Positions 26,489 to 35,894 of a DNA stretch of 64,000 nt are shown in pieces; position 1 is the stretch's first letter; the number at the start of each line of letters is the position of its first letter. The translations under genes were made by a program, and so were the position numbers. The notes below the pieces were generated by a model. It was not told the DNA's origin. It saw only the letters and a program-made list of their open reading frames with translations, and did not search any database. This DNA is from UBA1847 sp942492205 (GTDB taxonomy: Bacteria > Pseudomonadota > Gammaproteobacteria > Steroidobacterales > Woeseiaceae). The stretch is from the NCBI GenBank assembly GCA_942492205.1, contig CALODT010000001.1, forward strand, positions 124,001 through 188,000, read 5' to 3'.

Positions 26489-26725
26489 CTGTAGCAGCGC
26501 GCCCTTCCCCGATCAGTAGAGGCCAGGCAAGCGGCGATCGCGCCCGACCGACAGGTTCGAGCGGGGCACGGGGTTGCCGGATCATGAAATGACAACGTAA
26601 GAACGCGCCCCGTCGTGATCAGGAAAGGCCAGGCAAGCGGCGATCGCGCCCGACCGACAGGTTCGACCGGGCACGGGGTTGCCGGATCATGAAATGACAC
26701 TGTAGGAGCGCGCTCCAGCGCGCGA
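26489..26725. repeat. Tandem ~106-bp repeats with REP-like hairpin ends in the 565-bp intergenic region
   Basis: The region between the DUF1302 and YbaK-type genes holds no gene. It contains two and a partial third copy of a ~106-bp unit. GTAGCAG, GTAAGAA and GTAGGAG begin the units at 26491, 26597 and 26702. The inner block starting GGCCAGGCAAGCGGCGATCG occurs at 26521 and 26627, and both copies end CCGGATCATGAAATGACA. The last copy starts with TGTAGGAGCGCGCTCCAGCG, a self-complementary form like the REP elements of Pseudomonas and Xanthomonas. Upstream of 26489 is GC-rich unique sequence. Confidence 0.85.
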
Positions 26726-26828
26726 ACAGCGCCCCGGTGAAGCCGGATGCTTTCGACAACGCGTAGACGCCACACAACGCCCGCGCCGCGATGCGTCGCA
26801 CGGACCTCGCCCGCTGCAGACGAGAGGC

Positions 26829-27287
26829 TTAGCTCAGGGCAACGACCTTCGGATGCACCAGCTTGTCGAAATCGCTGAACGCAAGCTGCACCAGCTCGGT
26901 ATGCGAGCCCGCGTTAAACGCGATTTCCTCGTCCTCGGCGAGTTGCTCCTCCGCGTAGACCGGCATGTCGTAGAGGTTGCCGAACGGCGGCATGGCGCCC
27001 AGTTCGCAGTCCGGGAACAGTTTTTCGAACTCGTCCTCGGAAGCAAGCTCGGCGTCCCGAGCATGAATGGCCTCTTTCAGGCGTGCCAGGCTCACGTGCC
27101 GGGACGCGGGAAGTACGGCCATCGCGAACTTACCATCGAGCTTGACGATTACCGTCTTGGCGAGCTCCTTCCCTGGAATGTGTGCGCTTGCTGCGATTTC
27201 CTGCGCCGTGTACTCGGGTGAGTGCGTGATGGTTTTGTACTTGACGTGGTTGTTGTCGAGAAAACTCTTCAGTTGCTGTGCAGGCAT
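26829..27287 (-). CDS. YbaK/EbsC-family aminoacyl-tRNA deacylase
   Basis: The 152-residue stand-alone editing domain starts MPAQQLKSFLDNNHVKYKTI and has AKTVIVKLDGKFAMAVLPASRHVSL with the catalytic-type lysine, and the loop GAMPPFGNLYDMPVY that shapes the pocket. These proteins hydrolyse mischarged aminoacyl-tRNAs, for example Ala- or Cys-tRNAPro, in trans. The length is normal for the family. It is probably monocistronic; the stretch 27288-27414 shows only its leader. Confidence 0.88.
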   Translation of the reverse strand: MPAQQLKSFLDNNHVKYKTITHSPEYTAQEIAASAHIPGKELAKTVIVKLDGKFAMAVLPASRHVSLARLKEAIHARDAELASEDEFEKLFPDCELGAMPPFGNLYDMPVYAEEQLAEDEEIAFNAGSHTELVQLAFSDFDKLVHPKVVALS

Positions 27288-27414
27288 GGTTTCACCTCCA
27301 TCGGGACCACAGTACCCTTAAAGTATACGCTCCGGGCGATGACCCGAAGGCCGCCGACGATGGTGGGTTATACGTATCCGGATCCGACTCGCCGCTACGC
27401 CCTGGCTGTCGCGG

Positions 27415-28149
27415 TCAGTACGCCACGGAGATCCGCTGCCGCACAGACTTCGCCTGCTCCGCCTCGTCGATCAGCGCCACTGCGAAATCGGCGCGCGAGA
27501 TGCGGGTTCTGCCCCGACTGTCTTCGAGTGCCCGGTCGCCGCCAATGCGGAAGACGCCGGTGCGCGGGCCGTCAGTGAAATTCTTTGGCGGCGTGACATA
27601 CGTCCACATCACGTCATCGACCTTGCGGTAGAACTCCAGCGCCAGAATCTGCCCCAGGATTTCCACTTCAAGGTTCTTTGGCAACAGGATCTTTGGCAAT
27701 TTCTCGGCGAAGAGTACGCCCGGCTCGACCTCGAGCGATCCCGAGCCACCGACGTGGATCAGGCGCGGTGCGTCATTCCCCATTGTGAACAGCACATCGA
27801 CGAGTGTTTCGGCCGCCATGAACTGCAGCGCGCTGTGCGGCGCTCCCGAGTCACCGATCACGCCGCGCACCGACAGGATGACGACATCTTTTCCCGTCAC
27901 GGCCTCCATGACACTCGTCCTATCGAGCAGGTCGCCTTTGATGACCGACAGGTTGGGATGCTGCATCTCGACTTGCGAGGGTCTGCGGGATACCGCGACT
28001 ACCCGGTGGCCGCGGTCCAGCGCCTCCTGCACGGCGTGGGAGCCGACCTCTCCTGTGGCGCCATAGATGACAATGTCCAGCGGCTGGTCAGCGTATGCTG
28101 TGCCGGACACCAGTAACAACAGCAACCCGGTGACTAATCCTGTTCGCAT
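27415..28149 (-). CDS. NAD(P)-binding SDR-like protein with a signal peptide
   Basis: The 244-residue product is an atypical short-chain-dehydrogenase/NmrA-like Rossmann protein with the dinucleotide motif YGATGEVGSH followed by an NADP-type region HRVVAVSRRPSQV. A Sec-type signal peptide (GLVTGLLLLLVSGTAYA) precedes the Rossmann domain, which is unexpected because the cofactor is cytoplasmic. The ATG at 28149 is chosen because the signal peptide starts there and GGAAG lies upstream. It is divergent from sodB across 120 bp. Function unknown; it may bind rather than turn over the nucleotide, or the leader may be a membrane anchor. Confidence 0.75.
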   Translation of the reverse strand: MRTGLVTGLLLLLVSGTAYADQPLDIVIYGATGEVGSHAVQEALDRGHRVVAVSRRPSQVEMQHPNLSVIKGDLLDRTSVMEAVTGKDVVILSVRGVIGDSGAPHSALQFMAAETLVDVLFTMGNDAPRLIHVGGSGSLEVEPGVLFAEKLPKILLPKNLEVEILGQILALEFYRKVDDVMWTYVTPPKNFTDGPRTGVFRIGGDRALEDSRGRTRISRADFAVALIDEAEQAKSVRQRISVAY

Positions 28150-28269
28150 GGCAGCTTCCGTGGATTTCTCATCGCGGCGAGGGTGACAAGAGTAACTCTT
28201 TGTATCCGCGTAATGCACTTGCAACTCACCGCGGCCATAATTATCGCATCTGTCTCAACGGAGCGAATT

Positions 28270-28875
28270 ATGAGCATCAAATTTCCGGTTTTGCCGTACC
28301 CGACGGAGGCATTAGAGCCTCACGTTTCAGCGAAAACGCTGGAGTTCCACCATGGCAAACACCATAAAGCTTACGTCGACAAGCTGAATGCCGCCATCGC
28401 CGGTACGGACTACGAAGGCAAGACGCTCGAAACGATCATTGCCGCTTCGCACAAGGCGGCGGACACGGCCGTCTTCAACAACGCGGCGCAGGCATGGAAC
28501 CATACCTTCCTGTGGAACAGCATGTCGCCGAACAGCAGTGAGCCGGAGACCGCATTGGCTGACGCCATCAACGAGCGCTTTGGCGACATGGCCGCGTTCA
28601 AAAAACAATTCAAGGCTGCGGCGCTCGGGCAATTCGGCAGCGGATGGACCTGGCTCGTGCGCAAGGCCGGCCAGCTTGAGATCGTCAGCACCGGTAATGC
28701 AGAAACTCCGCTGACGGATGACGTCACACCTTTGCTAACGCTCGATGTGTGGGAGCACGCCTACTACCTGGACTACCAGAACAGGCGCGACGCCTACATC
28801 GACGCGTTCCTGGGCGAGCTCATCAACTGGGATTTTGCGGCTCAGAACTTTAGAGCGGATCGTGCCGCGGCGTGA
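28270..28875 (+). CDS. sodB: Iron-type superoxide dismutase
   Basis: The 201-residue enzyme has metal ligands in FHHGKHH (first His), AWNHTFLWNSM, and DVWEHAYYLDYQNRR (Asp and His). ALGQFGSGWTWLV is of the Fe-enzyme type. It dismutates superoxide in the cytoplasm. The ATG at 28270 is preceded by GGAG with 6-base spacing. The open frame extends upstream but without homology. Promoter elements were not clear in the 120-bp divergent region. Confidence 0.95.
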   Translation: MSIKFPVLPYPTEALEPHVSAKTLEFHHGKHHKAYVDKLNAAIAGTDYEGKTLETIIAASHKAADTAVFNNAAQAWNHTFLWNSMSPNSSEPETALADAINERFGDMAAFKKQFKAAALGQFGSGWTWLVRKAGQLEIVSTGNAETPLTDDVTPLLTLDVWEHAYYLDYQNRRDAYIDAFLGELINWDFAAQNFRADRAAA

Positions 28876-28962
28876 TCCGCGGCTCGTCCATGGGCCGCAG
28901 AAGCTCCTGAGTACTGGCCACGCGCGGCATCGGGGCAGCGCAATGATCGGGTGTTTCGCAGA

Positions 28963-29976
28963 ATGACCCAGCGCTCGCAACGTTTAGCGGTCATGCCCTG
29001 CCATCGAGAATCCGGCGTGGTAATTTTCGCTTTTATTGCTGGATTTTTGCTGATGACTTTCGCCGCCCCGCTCGATGCTTCCGCCTCTGCCACCCGGGCA
29101 GACCTGGTGCTTGCCGACTTCACCGCCGACCGTGACGACATCGAGTGGTACGTGGTCAATGACAACGTGATGGGCGGCCGAAGTGACGGCGGCTTCAGGA
29201 TAGAGCAGGGAGAATTGCGTTTCGCAGGCCGAACGAATACGAACGGCGGTGGATTCAGCTCGATCCGCGCGAGACACGCTCAGCGCGACCTGTCGAAGTA
29301 CGATGGCATTCGCCTCCAGGTACGGGGCGACGGCCGACGCTATACCTGGCGCCTGGCAAGCAACGCGCGCTGGCGAGGCCGGGCGGTCAGCTATTGGGCG
29401 GACTTCGATACCGAGGATAAGGCCTGGAGCACGGTCGACATCCCCTTTTCCAGTTTCGTGCCCCGGTTCCAGGGAATGCGGCTCGATGGGCCGGAGCTGG
29501 ATCCCGAACAGATCACCGGCATGGGCGTAATGATCTACGACAAGCTGGATGGCCCTTTCGAATTGCGCCTCGCCAGCGTACACGCCTACGCGACTCAGCC
29601 ACCCTTCGCTATCGGACAGTACCGATGGAAGAACCGCGTTCTCGTCGTCAGCGCGCGTGACAAGGACGATACCAGGCTGCTGGAGCTGCAGACTGAAATC
29701 GCGTCTTTGCCTGAGGAATTCGCGGATCGCGACATGCTGCTCGTAACCCTGCTGGACGCCGGGACATCGACGGCCGGTAACCGACAACTGACCGCGGCGG
29801 AAGCAGCCGCGACGCGTGCCGGGCTGGGGATTCCGGCCGGTCAATTTGCGCTGCGGCTGATCGGCAAAGACGGCGCAATCAAACTGTCGACGGGATCCGC
29901 TACGTCGACAGCAGAAATCTTCGCCCTGATCGATACAATGCCGATGCGGCAACGCGAGACGTCCGACCGCGAATAG
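28963..29976 (+). CDS. CIA30-domain / DUF4174 fusion, exported
   Basis: The product (about 327-337 residues) has a hydrophobic leader (VVIFAFIAGFLLMTFAAPLDASA). A CIA30/NDUFAF1-type carbohydrate-binding-like domain follows at about 50-215 (YVVNDNVMGGRSDGGFRI, FSSIRARHAQRDLSKYDGI). The C-terminal DUF4174 domain at about 230-335 begins YRWKNRVLVVSA and looks thioredoxin-like without a CxxC. Both domains usually occur as separate proteins. The start is uncertain: GTG 28951, ATG 28963 or ATG 28993, the last just before the leader. Its stop abuts that of the convergent amidohydrolase with no space for a terminator. Confidence 0.78.
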   Translation: MTQRSQRLAVMPCHRESGVVIFAFIAGFLLMTFAAPLDASASATRADLVLADFTADRDDIEWYVVNDNVMGGRSDGGFRIEQGELRFAGRTNTNGGGFSSIRARHAQRDLSKYDGIRLQVRGDGRRYTWRLASNARWRGRAVSYWADFDTEDKAWSTVDIPFSSFVPRFQGMRLDGPELDPEQITGMGVMIYDKLDGPFELRLASVHAYATQPPFAIGQYRWKNRVLVVSARDKDDTRLLELQTEIASLPEEFADRDMLLVTLLDAGTSTAGNRQLTAAEAAATRAGLGIPAGQFALRLIGKDGAIKLSTGSATSTAEIFALIDTMPMRQRETSDRE

Positions 29977-31728
29977 CTACCGTTCGTAAACGACCTTGCC
30001 GTCAACGATGGTCATCAGGATCCGCCCCATCAGGATATCGGACGGCCTTTCGTCCGCGAGAACGAACGGATCGATATCCATAACCGTCAGGTCCGCCCAG
30101 CGACCGACGTCGATGATGCCGGTATCGTCCTCGCGAAAACTCGCGTAAGCGGACCAGCTTGTATACGCACGAATCGACTCGTCCGAACCGAGCCTTTGCT
30201 CCGGGTACCAGCCACCCTCGGGCTCCATGTTCTTGTCCTGCCGGGTGATGGCGGAGTGCAGGCCGTAAAAGATGCTGTGATCGGAACCCGGGTTGTCGGC
30301 GTTGAAGGTGATGTCCGCGCCGGCTTCCCGCAACGAGCGCCACGCGTAGGCGCCAAGAATTCTTTCCGGGCCCAGGCGCTCCTCAGCCCATGTCTTGTCT
30401 TCCATGGCGTGCGGCGGTTCCAGTGACGCGATGATGCCCAGCTGTCCGAGTCGTGGGATGTCGTCCGGGTGAATCACCTGTGCGTGTTCAATGCGGTGGC
30501 GATGGTTGCGTGTGGACGGGTCTTGCTCGAAAACCGCTTCCAGAATATCCAGCGCCTCGCGATTGCCGGCATCACCGATCGCGTGAATCGCTACCTGGAA
30601 ACCGGCCTTCATCGCCTCGGCGCTCAGCGCCTGGTTGAAGCCGTAACCGTCGCCGCTGATACCACGATGACCTGGCTTGTCCGCGTAGTCGTACAAAAGC
30701 CTCGCGCCCCGTGATCCAAGCGCGCCGTCGTAGTAAGCCTTCACCGCGCGCGTAACCAGCATGCTGTCGTTGTCTGTGTCGGGACCTTTCTCGATCCATC
30801 GCCGAATCAGGTCTTCGTCGCGCAGCGACAACATGGCGTAGACGCGGATCGGCAGCCGACCGTCTTCCTCGAGCTCTTCCAGGATGCTCATGGCGCGTGA
30901 GTCCAGGCCCGCGTTGTGCACGGCGACATAGCCATCCGCGGCCATCTGGTTGAGGCCGATGAGAAGCTGCTTGATCATCGTATCGCGCGAAGGTGGCGGT
31001 ACGATGGCATCGAGCATCGTGGTCGCGCGGTTCAGAAAGAGACCATTCGGTTCGCCGTCAGCGTTGAGACGCATCTCGCCACCCACCGGAACTTCGCTCT
31101 CTGCCGTGATGCCGCCGGCATCCAGTGCCGCCTGGTTTGCCCAGGCCGCAAAGCCGTGCAGGCTGTCCAGGAAGACAGGGTGATTCGGCACCGCTTCACT
31201 CAGCAGCACCTTGTCCGGGTAGCGGTTGGCCCAGGCCCCTTCGTCCCAGCCCGCGCCGATGATCCACTCGCCAGCGTCAACCGACTTGGCGCGCTCGGCC
31301 ACCATTGCGACGGCCTCCTCCTCGGTGGCGACGTCGGTGAGATCAACCGCATCGAGTTTCGCGCCGAGTTCGAACACGTGGGTATGCGAGTCGACCAGGC
31401 CCGGAATGACGGTCGCGCCGGCAAGGTCGATGACACGAGAGGACTCGCCCCGGAATTCCAGCGCGTCCGGTGTAGCGCCGACAAACACAATCTCGCCCCC
31501 TTTGGTGGCTACCGCCTCGGCATCCGGATGCCATTGCGTGTCGGAGCGCGGCGCGTCCGGCGCGAGCGTACCGTCGGGACCGGGCTCGCCCCAGTCCAGC
31601 GTGTACACGCGCGCGTTGATCAGGATCAGGTCGGCGCCGCCCGCCTTAGCGACGTCCGCCGGATCCGGGGCGCAGCCCACGAAGAGCAGGATCAACGCGG
31701 CCAGAGGAAGAACTTTCAGCTGTCTCAT
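29977..31728 (-). CDS. Amidohydrolase-family lipoprotein (YtcJ-like)
   Basis: The 583-residue protein begins with a lipoprotein signal peptide (LAALILLFVGCAPDP, lipobox cysteine). It has the Amidohydro_3 metal motifs DSHTHVFELG and HRIEHAQVIHPDD, a conserved GAGWDEGAW, and the C-terminal ADLTVMDIDPF that closes the composite beta-sandwich. Family members hydrolyse amide or imide bonds with one or two metal ions; the substrate is unknown. Lipidation places it at the periplasmic face of a membrane. Upstream, 31729-31962 is a 234-bp divergent promoter region in which I see no further gene. Confidence 0.88.
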   Translation of the reverse strand: MRQLKVLPLAALILLFVGCAPDPADVAKAGGADLILINARVYTLDWGEPGPDGTLAPDAPRSDTQWHPDAEAVATKGGEIVFVGATPDALEFRGESSRVIDLAGATVIPGLVDSHTHVFELGAKLDAVDLTDVATEEEAVAMVAERAKSVDAGEWIIGAGWDEGAWANRYPDKVLLSEAVPNHPVFLDSLHGFAAWANQAALDAGGITAESEVPVGGEMRLNADGEPNGLFLNRATTMLDAIVPPPSRDTMIKQLLIGLNQMAADGYVAVHNAGLDSRAMSILEELEEDGRLPIRVYAMLSLRDEDLIRRWIEKGPDTDNDSMLVTRAVKAYYDGALGSRGARLLYDYADKPGHRGISGDGYGFNQALSAEAMKAGFQVAIHAIGDAGNREALDILEAVFEQDPSTRNHRHRIEHAQVIHPDDIPRLGQLGIIASLEPPHAMEDKTWAEERLGPERILGAYAWRSLREAGADITFNADNPGSDHSIFYGLHSAITRQDKNMEPEGGWYPEQRLGSDESIRAYTSWSAYASFREDDTGIIDVGRWADLTVMDIDPFVLADERPSDILMGRILMTIVDGKVVYER

Positions 31729-31962
31729 TGTTTTCTTGTCCTGTATAGCGTCGCTGCAAACTTAACGCAGCCCTGAGCGCCTGTCAGTTGTTGAATCGCG
31801 CGCCTTGGAGGGCGGTTTCAGACACAGGCGGAAACAACGGCAAATCATACCCCTGTTCGTACCCCTTCCGACGTTTGTCATCTCGGCTGTCTGATCGCTG
31901 CGGCTAGCGCCAAAATCGTTGATTTATGCGAGTATGCAGGCACGCGTTACTACCGGATACCT

Positions 31963-33831
31963 ATGTCACTCATTCAAGAGCTTAAACGTCGCAACGTCAT
32001 CCGGGTCGGTGTCCTTTACCTGGTCGCTGCCTGGTTGCTGTTACAGATAACCGACGTTCTGTCTTCGTTGCTGCCTGTGCCGGAGTCGGCAGGCCCGCTG
32101 GTCATTCTCTTGCTGGTGCTTGGTTTCTTCCCGGTCCTGATTTTTGCCTGGGTCTACGAGATGACGCCGGAAGGTCTGAAACGCGAAGCAGAAATTGATC
32201 GCTCGCAGTCCGTCACACAGCACACCGGTACGAAGATCAACACGCTCATCATCGTCTTGCTGGTTCTGGCAATCGGCGGCCTTATTGCCGACCGACTGAT
32301 TCCGGAGGCGGCGGTCACTACGGCGCCGACTGAGGCGTCTTCTCAGGTGGGCGATAGTGAGATTTCGAAGGATGGCCTGCCGTCGCTTTCAGGCGACGAG
32401 GTCCCCGGCGAAAACGCGTCGATTGCGGTCCTGCCGTTTGCGGATCTTTCGCCCCAGGGAGACCAGGAGTTTTTCTCCGATGGCATTGCGGAGGAGATCC
32501 TGAACGTCCTGGTTCGGATTGAAAACCTGAAAGTCGCCTCGCGCACGTCGTCTTTCGGTTTCAAAGGGCAGGGCGTGCTGGGCATCCCAGCTATCGCAGA
32601 AAAACTGGGGGTGCGCCATGTGCTTGAAGGCTCGGTCCGAAAGGCCGGTGAGACGGTGCGTATCACGGCGCAGCTCATCGATGCACGAACGGATGCCCAC
32701 TTGTGGTCCGATACCTATGACCGCACGTTGACGACAGAGAATATATTCGCGATTCAGGACGAAATTGCGCAGGCCATTGTGGATCAGCTTGGCCTGATAG
32801 TGGGCGATCAGGGCGAGCGGCCCGCGCCGCGCAAGACGGTAACCGCCAATCTTGATGCCTACAGCATGTACCTCGAGGCGAAGGGTATCTTCCATCGCCG
32901 ATCCCACGACAATGTTCCAGACATGGTCGCCCTGCTCGAACGTGCCGTTGAACTCGACCCGGACTTTGCAGAAGCCTGGGCCAGCCTCGCCAGCGCCTAT
33001 TCGATCGTACCGGGCTGGAATCTGGGTACCCCGGATGAGTATCTCCCGAGAGCACTGGAGGCCGCGGATCGGGCGAGCGCGCTCAATGACCGCCTGTCTT
33101 TGCCCTATGCAATTCGTGGCAGCATCGCATCTGACAGAAACGACCAGATCGGCGCACTCGAGCACCTCGCGCAAGCCGTCGAACGGGAGCCGAACAGTCT
33201 CCATCTACATTACGTTCGAGGCGCGGTGCTACTGGAACTGGGTTTCTTTGACCGCGCTGAGGATGACTTTCGTCAATGCCTGCGAATCGATCCCGCTTAT
33301 GAAATCTGCCGGCGATTTCTATCGTTCATGTTGCTCTTCCAGGGGGACGAGGTGGAAGCGGCGACCTTGTTCGAAATCGGTATGTTGCGTGGGCAACGGT
33401 CCTGGAGGAATACGTTCCTGGGCTATTACGCAGCTATCGACAACCAGTCTGCGCTCGCCAATCTGATCGCGGAGTTGATCCCCGAAAAGGTCTGGCGCAG
33501 AGAGCCACTGTTTCGGCTTTTGACTGACACATCGTACCGTTTCGAGACCTATGTGGCGGATGTGCAGAGCGGCGCTTTGGCAGCGACCGGCGAGCCCGAT
33601 TCGAACCTGTTCCTTGGTCAGGAGAACTTCGAGCCGCCGTTTCCAGGCGGATTCTTCTGGAATCCTTACTCCGTTGATCGGCTGCGGCCCGACGCATTGA
33701 ATGGGCGAGGCGATGAGTTGCGCAAGATGTGGATGACCAGGCGCGGGGTCGTCGACTACTGGCGCCAAAAGGGTTTTCCGCCGCAGTGCAAGCCTGCAGG
33801 CGACGACGATTTTGAATGCGCGCGACCGTAA
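31963..33831 (+). CDS. Membrane-anchored TolB-like/TPR protein
   Basis: The 622-residue product starts with a conserved membrane segment (LKRRNVIRVGVLYLVAAWLLLQ), with more helices at about 45-65 and 90-110. A TolB-N-like domain follows at about 145-280 (IAVLPFADLSPQGDQEFFSDG, then EEILNVL, LEGSVRKAGETVRITAQLID, LWSDTYDRTL). TPR-like repeats make up about 300-480. Related proteins are often encoded beside adenylate-cyclase or CadC-type regulators and occur as large paralogous families in some marine gammaproteobacteria. A sensory or scaffolding role is likely, but no catalytic domain is present. Confidence 0.82.
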   Translation: MSLIQELKRRNVIRVGVLYLVAAWLLLQITDVLSSLLPVPESAGPLVILLLVLGFFPVLIFAWVYEMTPEGLKREAEIDRSQSVTQHTGTKINTLIIVLLVLAIGGLIADRLIPEAAVTTAPTEASSQVGDSEISKDGLPSLSGDEVPGENASIAVLPFADLSPQGDQEFFSDGIAEEILNVLVRIENLKVASRTSSFGFKGQGVLGIPAIAEKLGVRHVLEGSVRKAGETVRITAQLIDARTDAHLWSDTYDRTLTTENIFAIQDEIAQAIVDQLGLIVGDQGERPAPRKTVTANLDAYSMYLEAKGIFHRRSHDNVPDMVALLERAVELDPDFAEAWASLASAYSIVPGWNLGTPDEYLPRALEAADRASALNDRLSLPYAIRGSIASDRNDQIGALEHLAQAVEREPNSLHLHYVRGAVLLELGFFDRAEDDFRQCLRIDPAYEICRRFLSFMLLFQGDEVEAATLFEIGMLRGQRSWRNTFLGYYAAIDNQSALANLIAELIPEKVWRREPLFRLLTDTSYRFETYVADVQSGALAATGEPDSNLFLGQENFEPPFPGGFFWNPYSVDRLRPDALNGRGDELRKMWMTRRGVVDYWRQKGFPPQCKPAGDDDFECARP

Positions 33832-33957
33832 ACTGACCGTGAGCTCGAGAACTGAGGACTGGGAAGCCGCCTTATTTGCCGTACTTGCCAGCGCAGCGCG
33901 CAGCCCGGATCGGGCCGCGTGCTAGCATGACGCAAACCAACAAGAAGAGAACTTCCT

Positions 33958-34443
33958 ATGCCTGAGATAATTCCACTGGGATGGTTTCATACCCTCATGG
34001 GTGTCGTCGCGCTGTTGAGCGGCGCTTTTACACTCGTCAAGTTCAAGGAAATACTGCTGCAAACGCGGTCCGGACAGATATACCTGGTAACCACCCTGCT
34101 GACCGCGGTGACGGCGCTGTTTATTTTTCAACATGGCGAATTCGGTCCCGGTCATGCGCTCGCGGTGATGACACTGCTGGCATTGGCGGTGGGAACTGTC
34201 GCCGCAACGTCAAAACTGTTCGGTAAATGGTCGCGGCACCTGCAGGCACTTAGCTACTCGGCAACGCTACTCTTCCATTGTGTTCCGGCGGTTACTGACG
34301 GCCTGTTGCGTCTGCCTGTCGGCGACCCAGTTCTGAAGTCGATCGAAGACCCGGTTTTCAAGGTGCTCTACCTTGGGCTGCTGGTTATTTTCCTTGTCGG
34401 TGCCGGCCTGCAACTGCGCTGGATCCATCGCCAGCCCGCGTAA
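33958..34443 (+). CDS. Four-helix hypothetical membrane protein
   Basis: The 161-residue product has four to five predicted membrane helices (MGVVALLSGAFTLVKF, VTTLLTAVTALFIF, AVMTLLALAVGTVAA, LYLGLLVIFLVGAGLQL) and a histidine in YSATLLFHCVPAVTDG. I do not recognise the family; small haem-binding or DUF2306-like membrane proteins are possibilities. The start ATG has GAGA upstream. It stands alone between the TolB/TPR gene and the convergent YiiX-type gene. Confidence 0.65.
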   Translation: MPEIIPLGWFHTLMGVVALLSGAFTLVKFKEILLQTRSGQIYLVTTLLTAVTALFIFQHGEFGPGHALAVMTLLALAVGTVAATSKLFGKWSRHLQALSYSATLLFHCVPAVTDGLLRLPVGDPVLKSIEDPVFKVLYLGLLVIFLVGAGLQLRWIHRQPA

Positions 34444-34538
34444 ATTTAAATGGCGGGTTCGAGCCGCAAACAGTGCCTTCATGAGCACCGGGGCGGCGTG
34501 GGCAGGGGCAATCTTATCGGAATGCACGGCGCATTGAT

Positions 34539-35889
34539 TCAAGCCGGTTTTCGGTAGCTTGCCGCCAACGCGTCGCGTACGCCTTCGCCGCGCATGACAC
34601 TGTCCTTACAGGCTGCAACACCGAAAATCGCGACCGCCGTGAACGCCTGCGAGTCGAGCGCAAAATCGAGCAAATCTTCTGCAGACAGCGTCTTTCGACC
34701 GGCGCGTTCCTGCAATGGAAACTGCAGGTCCTTCCAGGCCGTCGTAGGCGCGATAGACAAGCTCCGTGCAGACGACACGATCAGAGTTGAAGAAGTCGAA
34801 GTCGAAGTTATACATCTTTCCCTCGTGCAATAGCGCTCGCTCGATCGCCCGCCGAATACTCGCCGAGCTCAACTGCGGACGCAGCACGACAAACGCATCG
34901 ACGCTCAGCGTTTCGCTCAGGGATCGAAGTCGTACCCCGTCCTTTCGTGCCTCCAGAACGGAGACTTCTTCGGTCGAATGATATTCCCTGGCCGCATCGA
35001 TGGCGACGTTCGCTGCCGCGCGCTGTGCTTCCGTGCCGATATACAGTGCGGCGTGCGGCCAGAAACCGGGAATGAAGAGATTCGTCAGCGCCTTTGCATG
35101 CCGTGTAATGATTACGTCGCCAGGCTGGAGAAAATTCGAGATCGACTGGCGTATATCGTCGGTAACCCCCTTGTTTTCTGTTCGGTAGAACTCGGCGGCC
35201 GTCCTTCCAAACCCCTCCAGAATTGCTGACAGGATATTCTGCGCGGTGACTACGCCGCGACGGCGCCACTTGTGGCTCACGTAACGCCATGCACGCTTGA
35301 TATAGCTTCTTTTCCCCGTGTTCAGGGATGATTCGAGATCACGAAGTTGCAGCGCGATAAAGCCGACGTCCGCGTCCTCCCGTAACTCCAGAAGCTTGCG
35401 TCGGTTCTTCCTGGCGAACTTCATCGCGTCACGAATGGCTATGAAATTGTTCTGGTCTACGAATGCACTGAAGATCTTCGTGTATTGCTTGCGGGGGATC
35501 TCATACTCGGGGAACGCCTCATTCAGCTTGCGCTGGATGATGCTGTGGTGAGCGACCTTGATCAGCATGATTCGGTCGATTCGGCTGAGCAGGCAGACAG
35601 CCGCATAGCCAAGCAGGAAGTACTGTAATTCGCGTTGCGTGCGGATGGCCCGGGTTGGCTTGTCGAGCCGGGAGCGGACGTCTGCAACCACGGACCACAG
35701 GCTCAGCCGCACGCGCAGGAATCGCGCGAACCAGGAACCGATGGCTTCATCTTCGGCAGGTCTGAATTCACCGCGCTCGATAATGGCCTGCAGCTGCGTT
35801 TCTGACGGCGAATCGTCGTGCAGCTGGTTGGCGGCGTCGAGCAACCCCCTGATCGTGTCGCTCAGTGTCTGCAGGTCAGGTGCGGGCAT
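34539..35889 (-). pseudogene. YiiX/YebB-type NlpC/P60-like cysteine hydrolase, frameshifted near its C-terminus
   Basis: The first 380 or so residues read as a long helical N-terminal region followed by a permuted NlpC/P60 domain: FLQPGDVIITRH, GFWPHAALYIG (likely catalytic His) and VVCTELVYRAYDGL (likely catalytic Cys). At about 34730-34740 the frame changes. After YDGL the family-like continuation (KDLQFPLQERAG, then RKTLSAEDLLDFALDS) is found in the neighbouring frame and ends at 34539, whereas the original frame runs to an unrelated stop at 34606. One extra base near CTGGAAGG explains this. It could be a real mutation or a sequencing error. It lies 5 bp downstream of the XRE regulator. 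Confidence 0.7.
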
Positions 35890-35894
35890 CGTCG

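Noticed and set aside
26371..26801. Minus-strand frames in the repeat region (up to 134 codons)
   Set aside because: They read through the tandem 106-bp repeats and repeat the same residues (FHDPATPCP), so they are products of the repeats rather than genes.
34450..34470. GGTTCGAGCC as part of a tRNA
   Set aside because: The T-loop-like sequence has no acceptor, D or anticodon arms around it.
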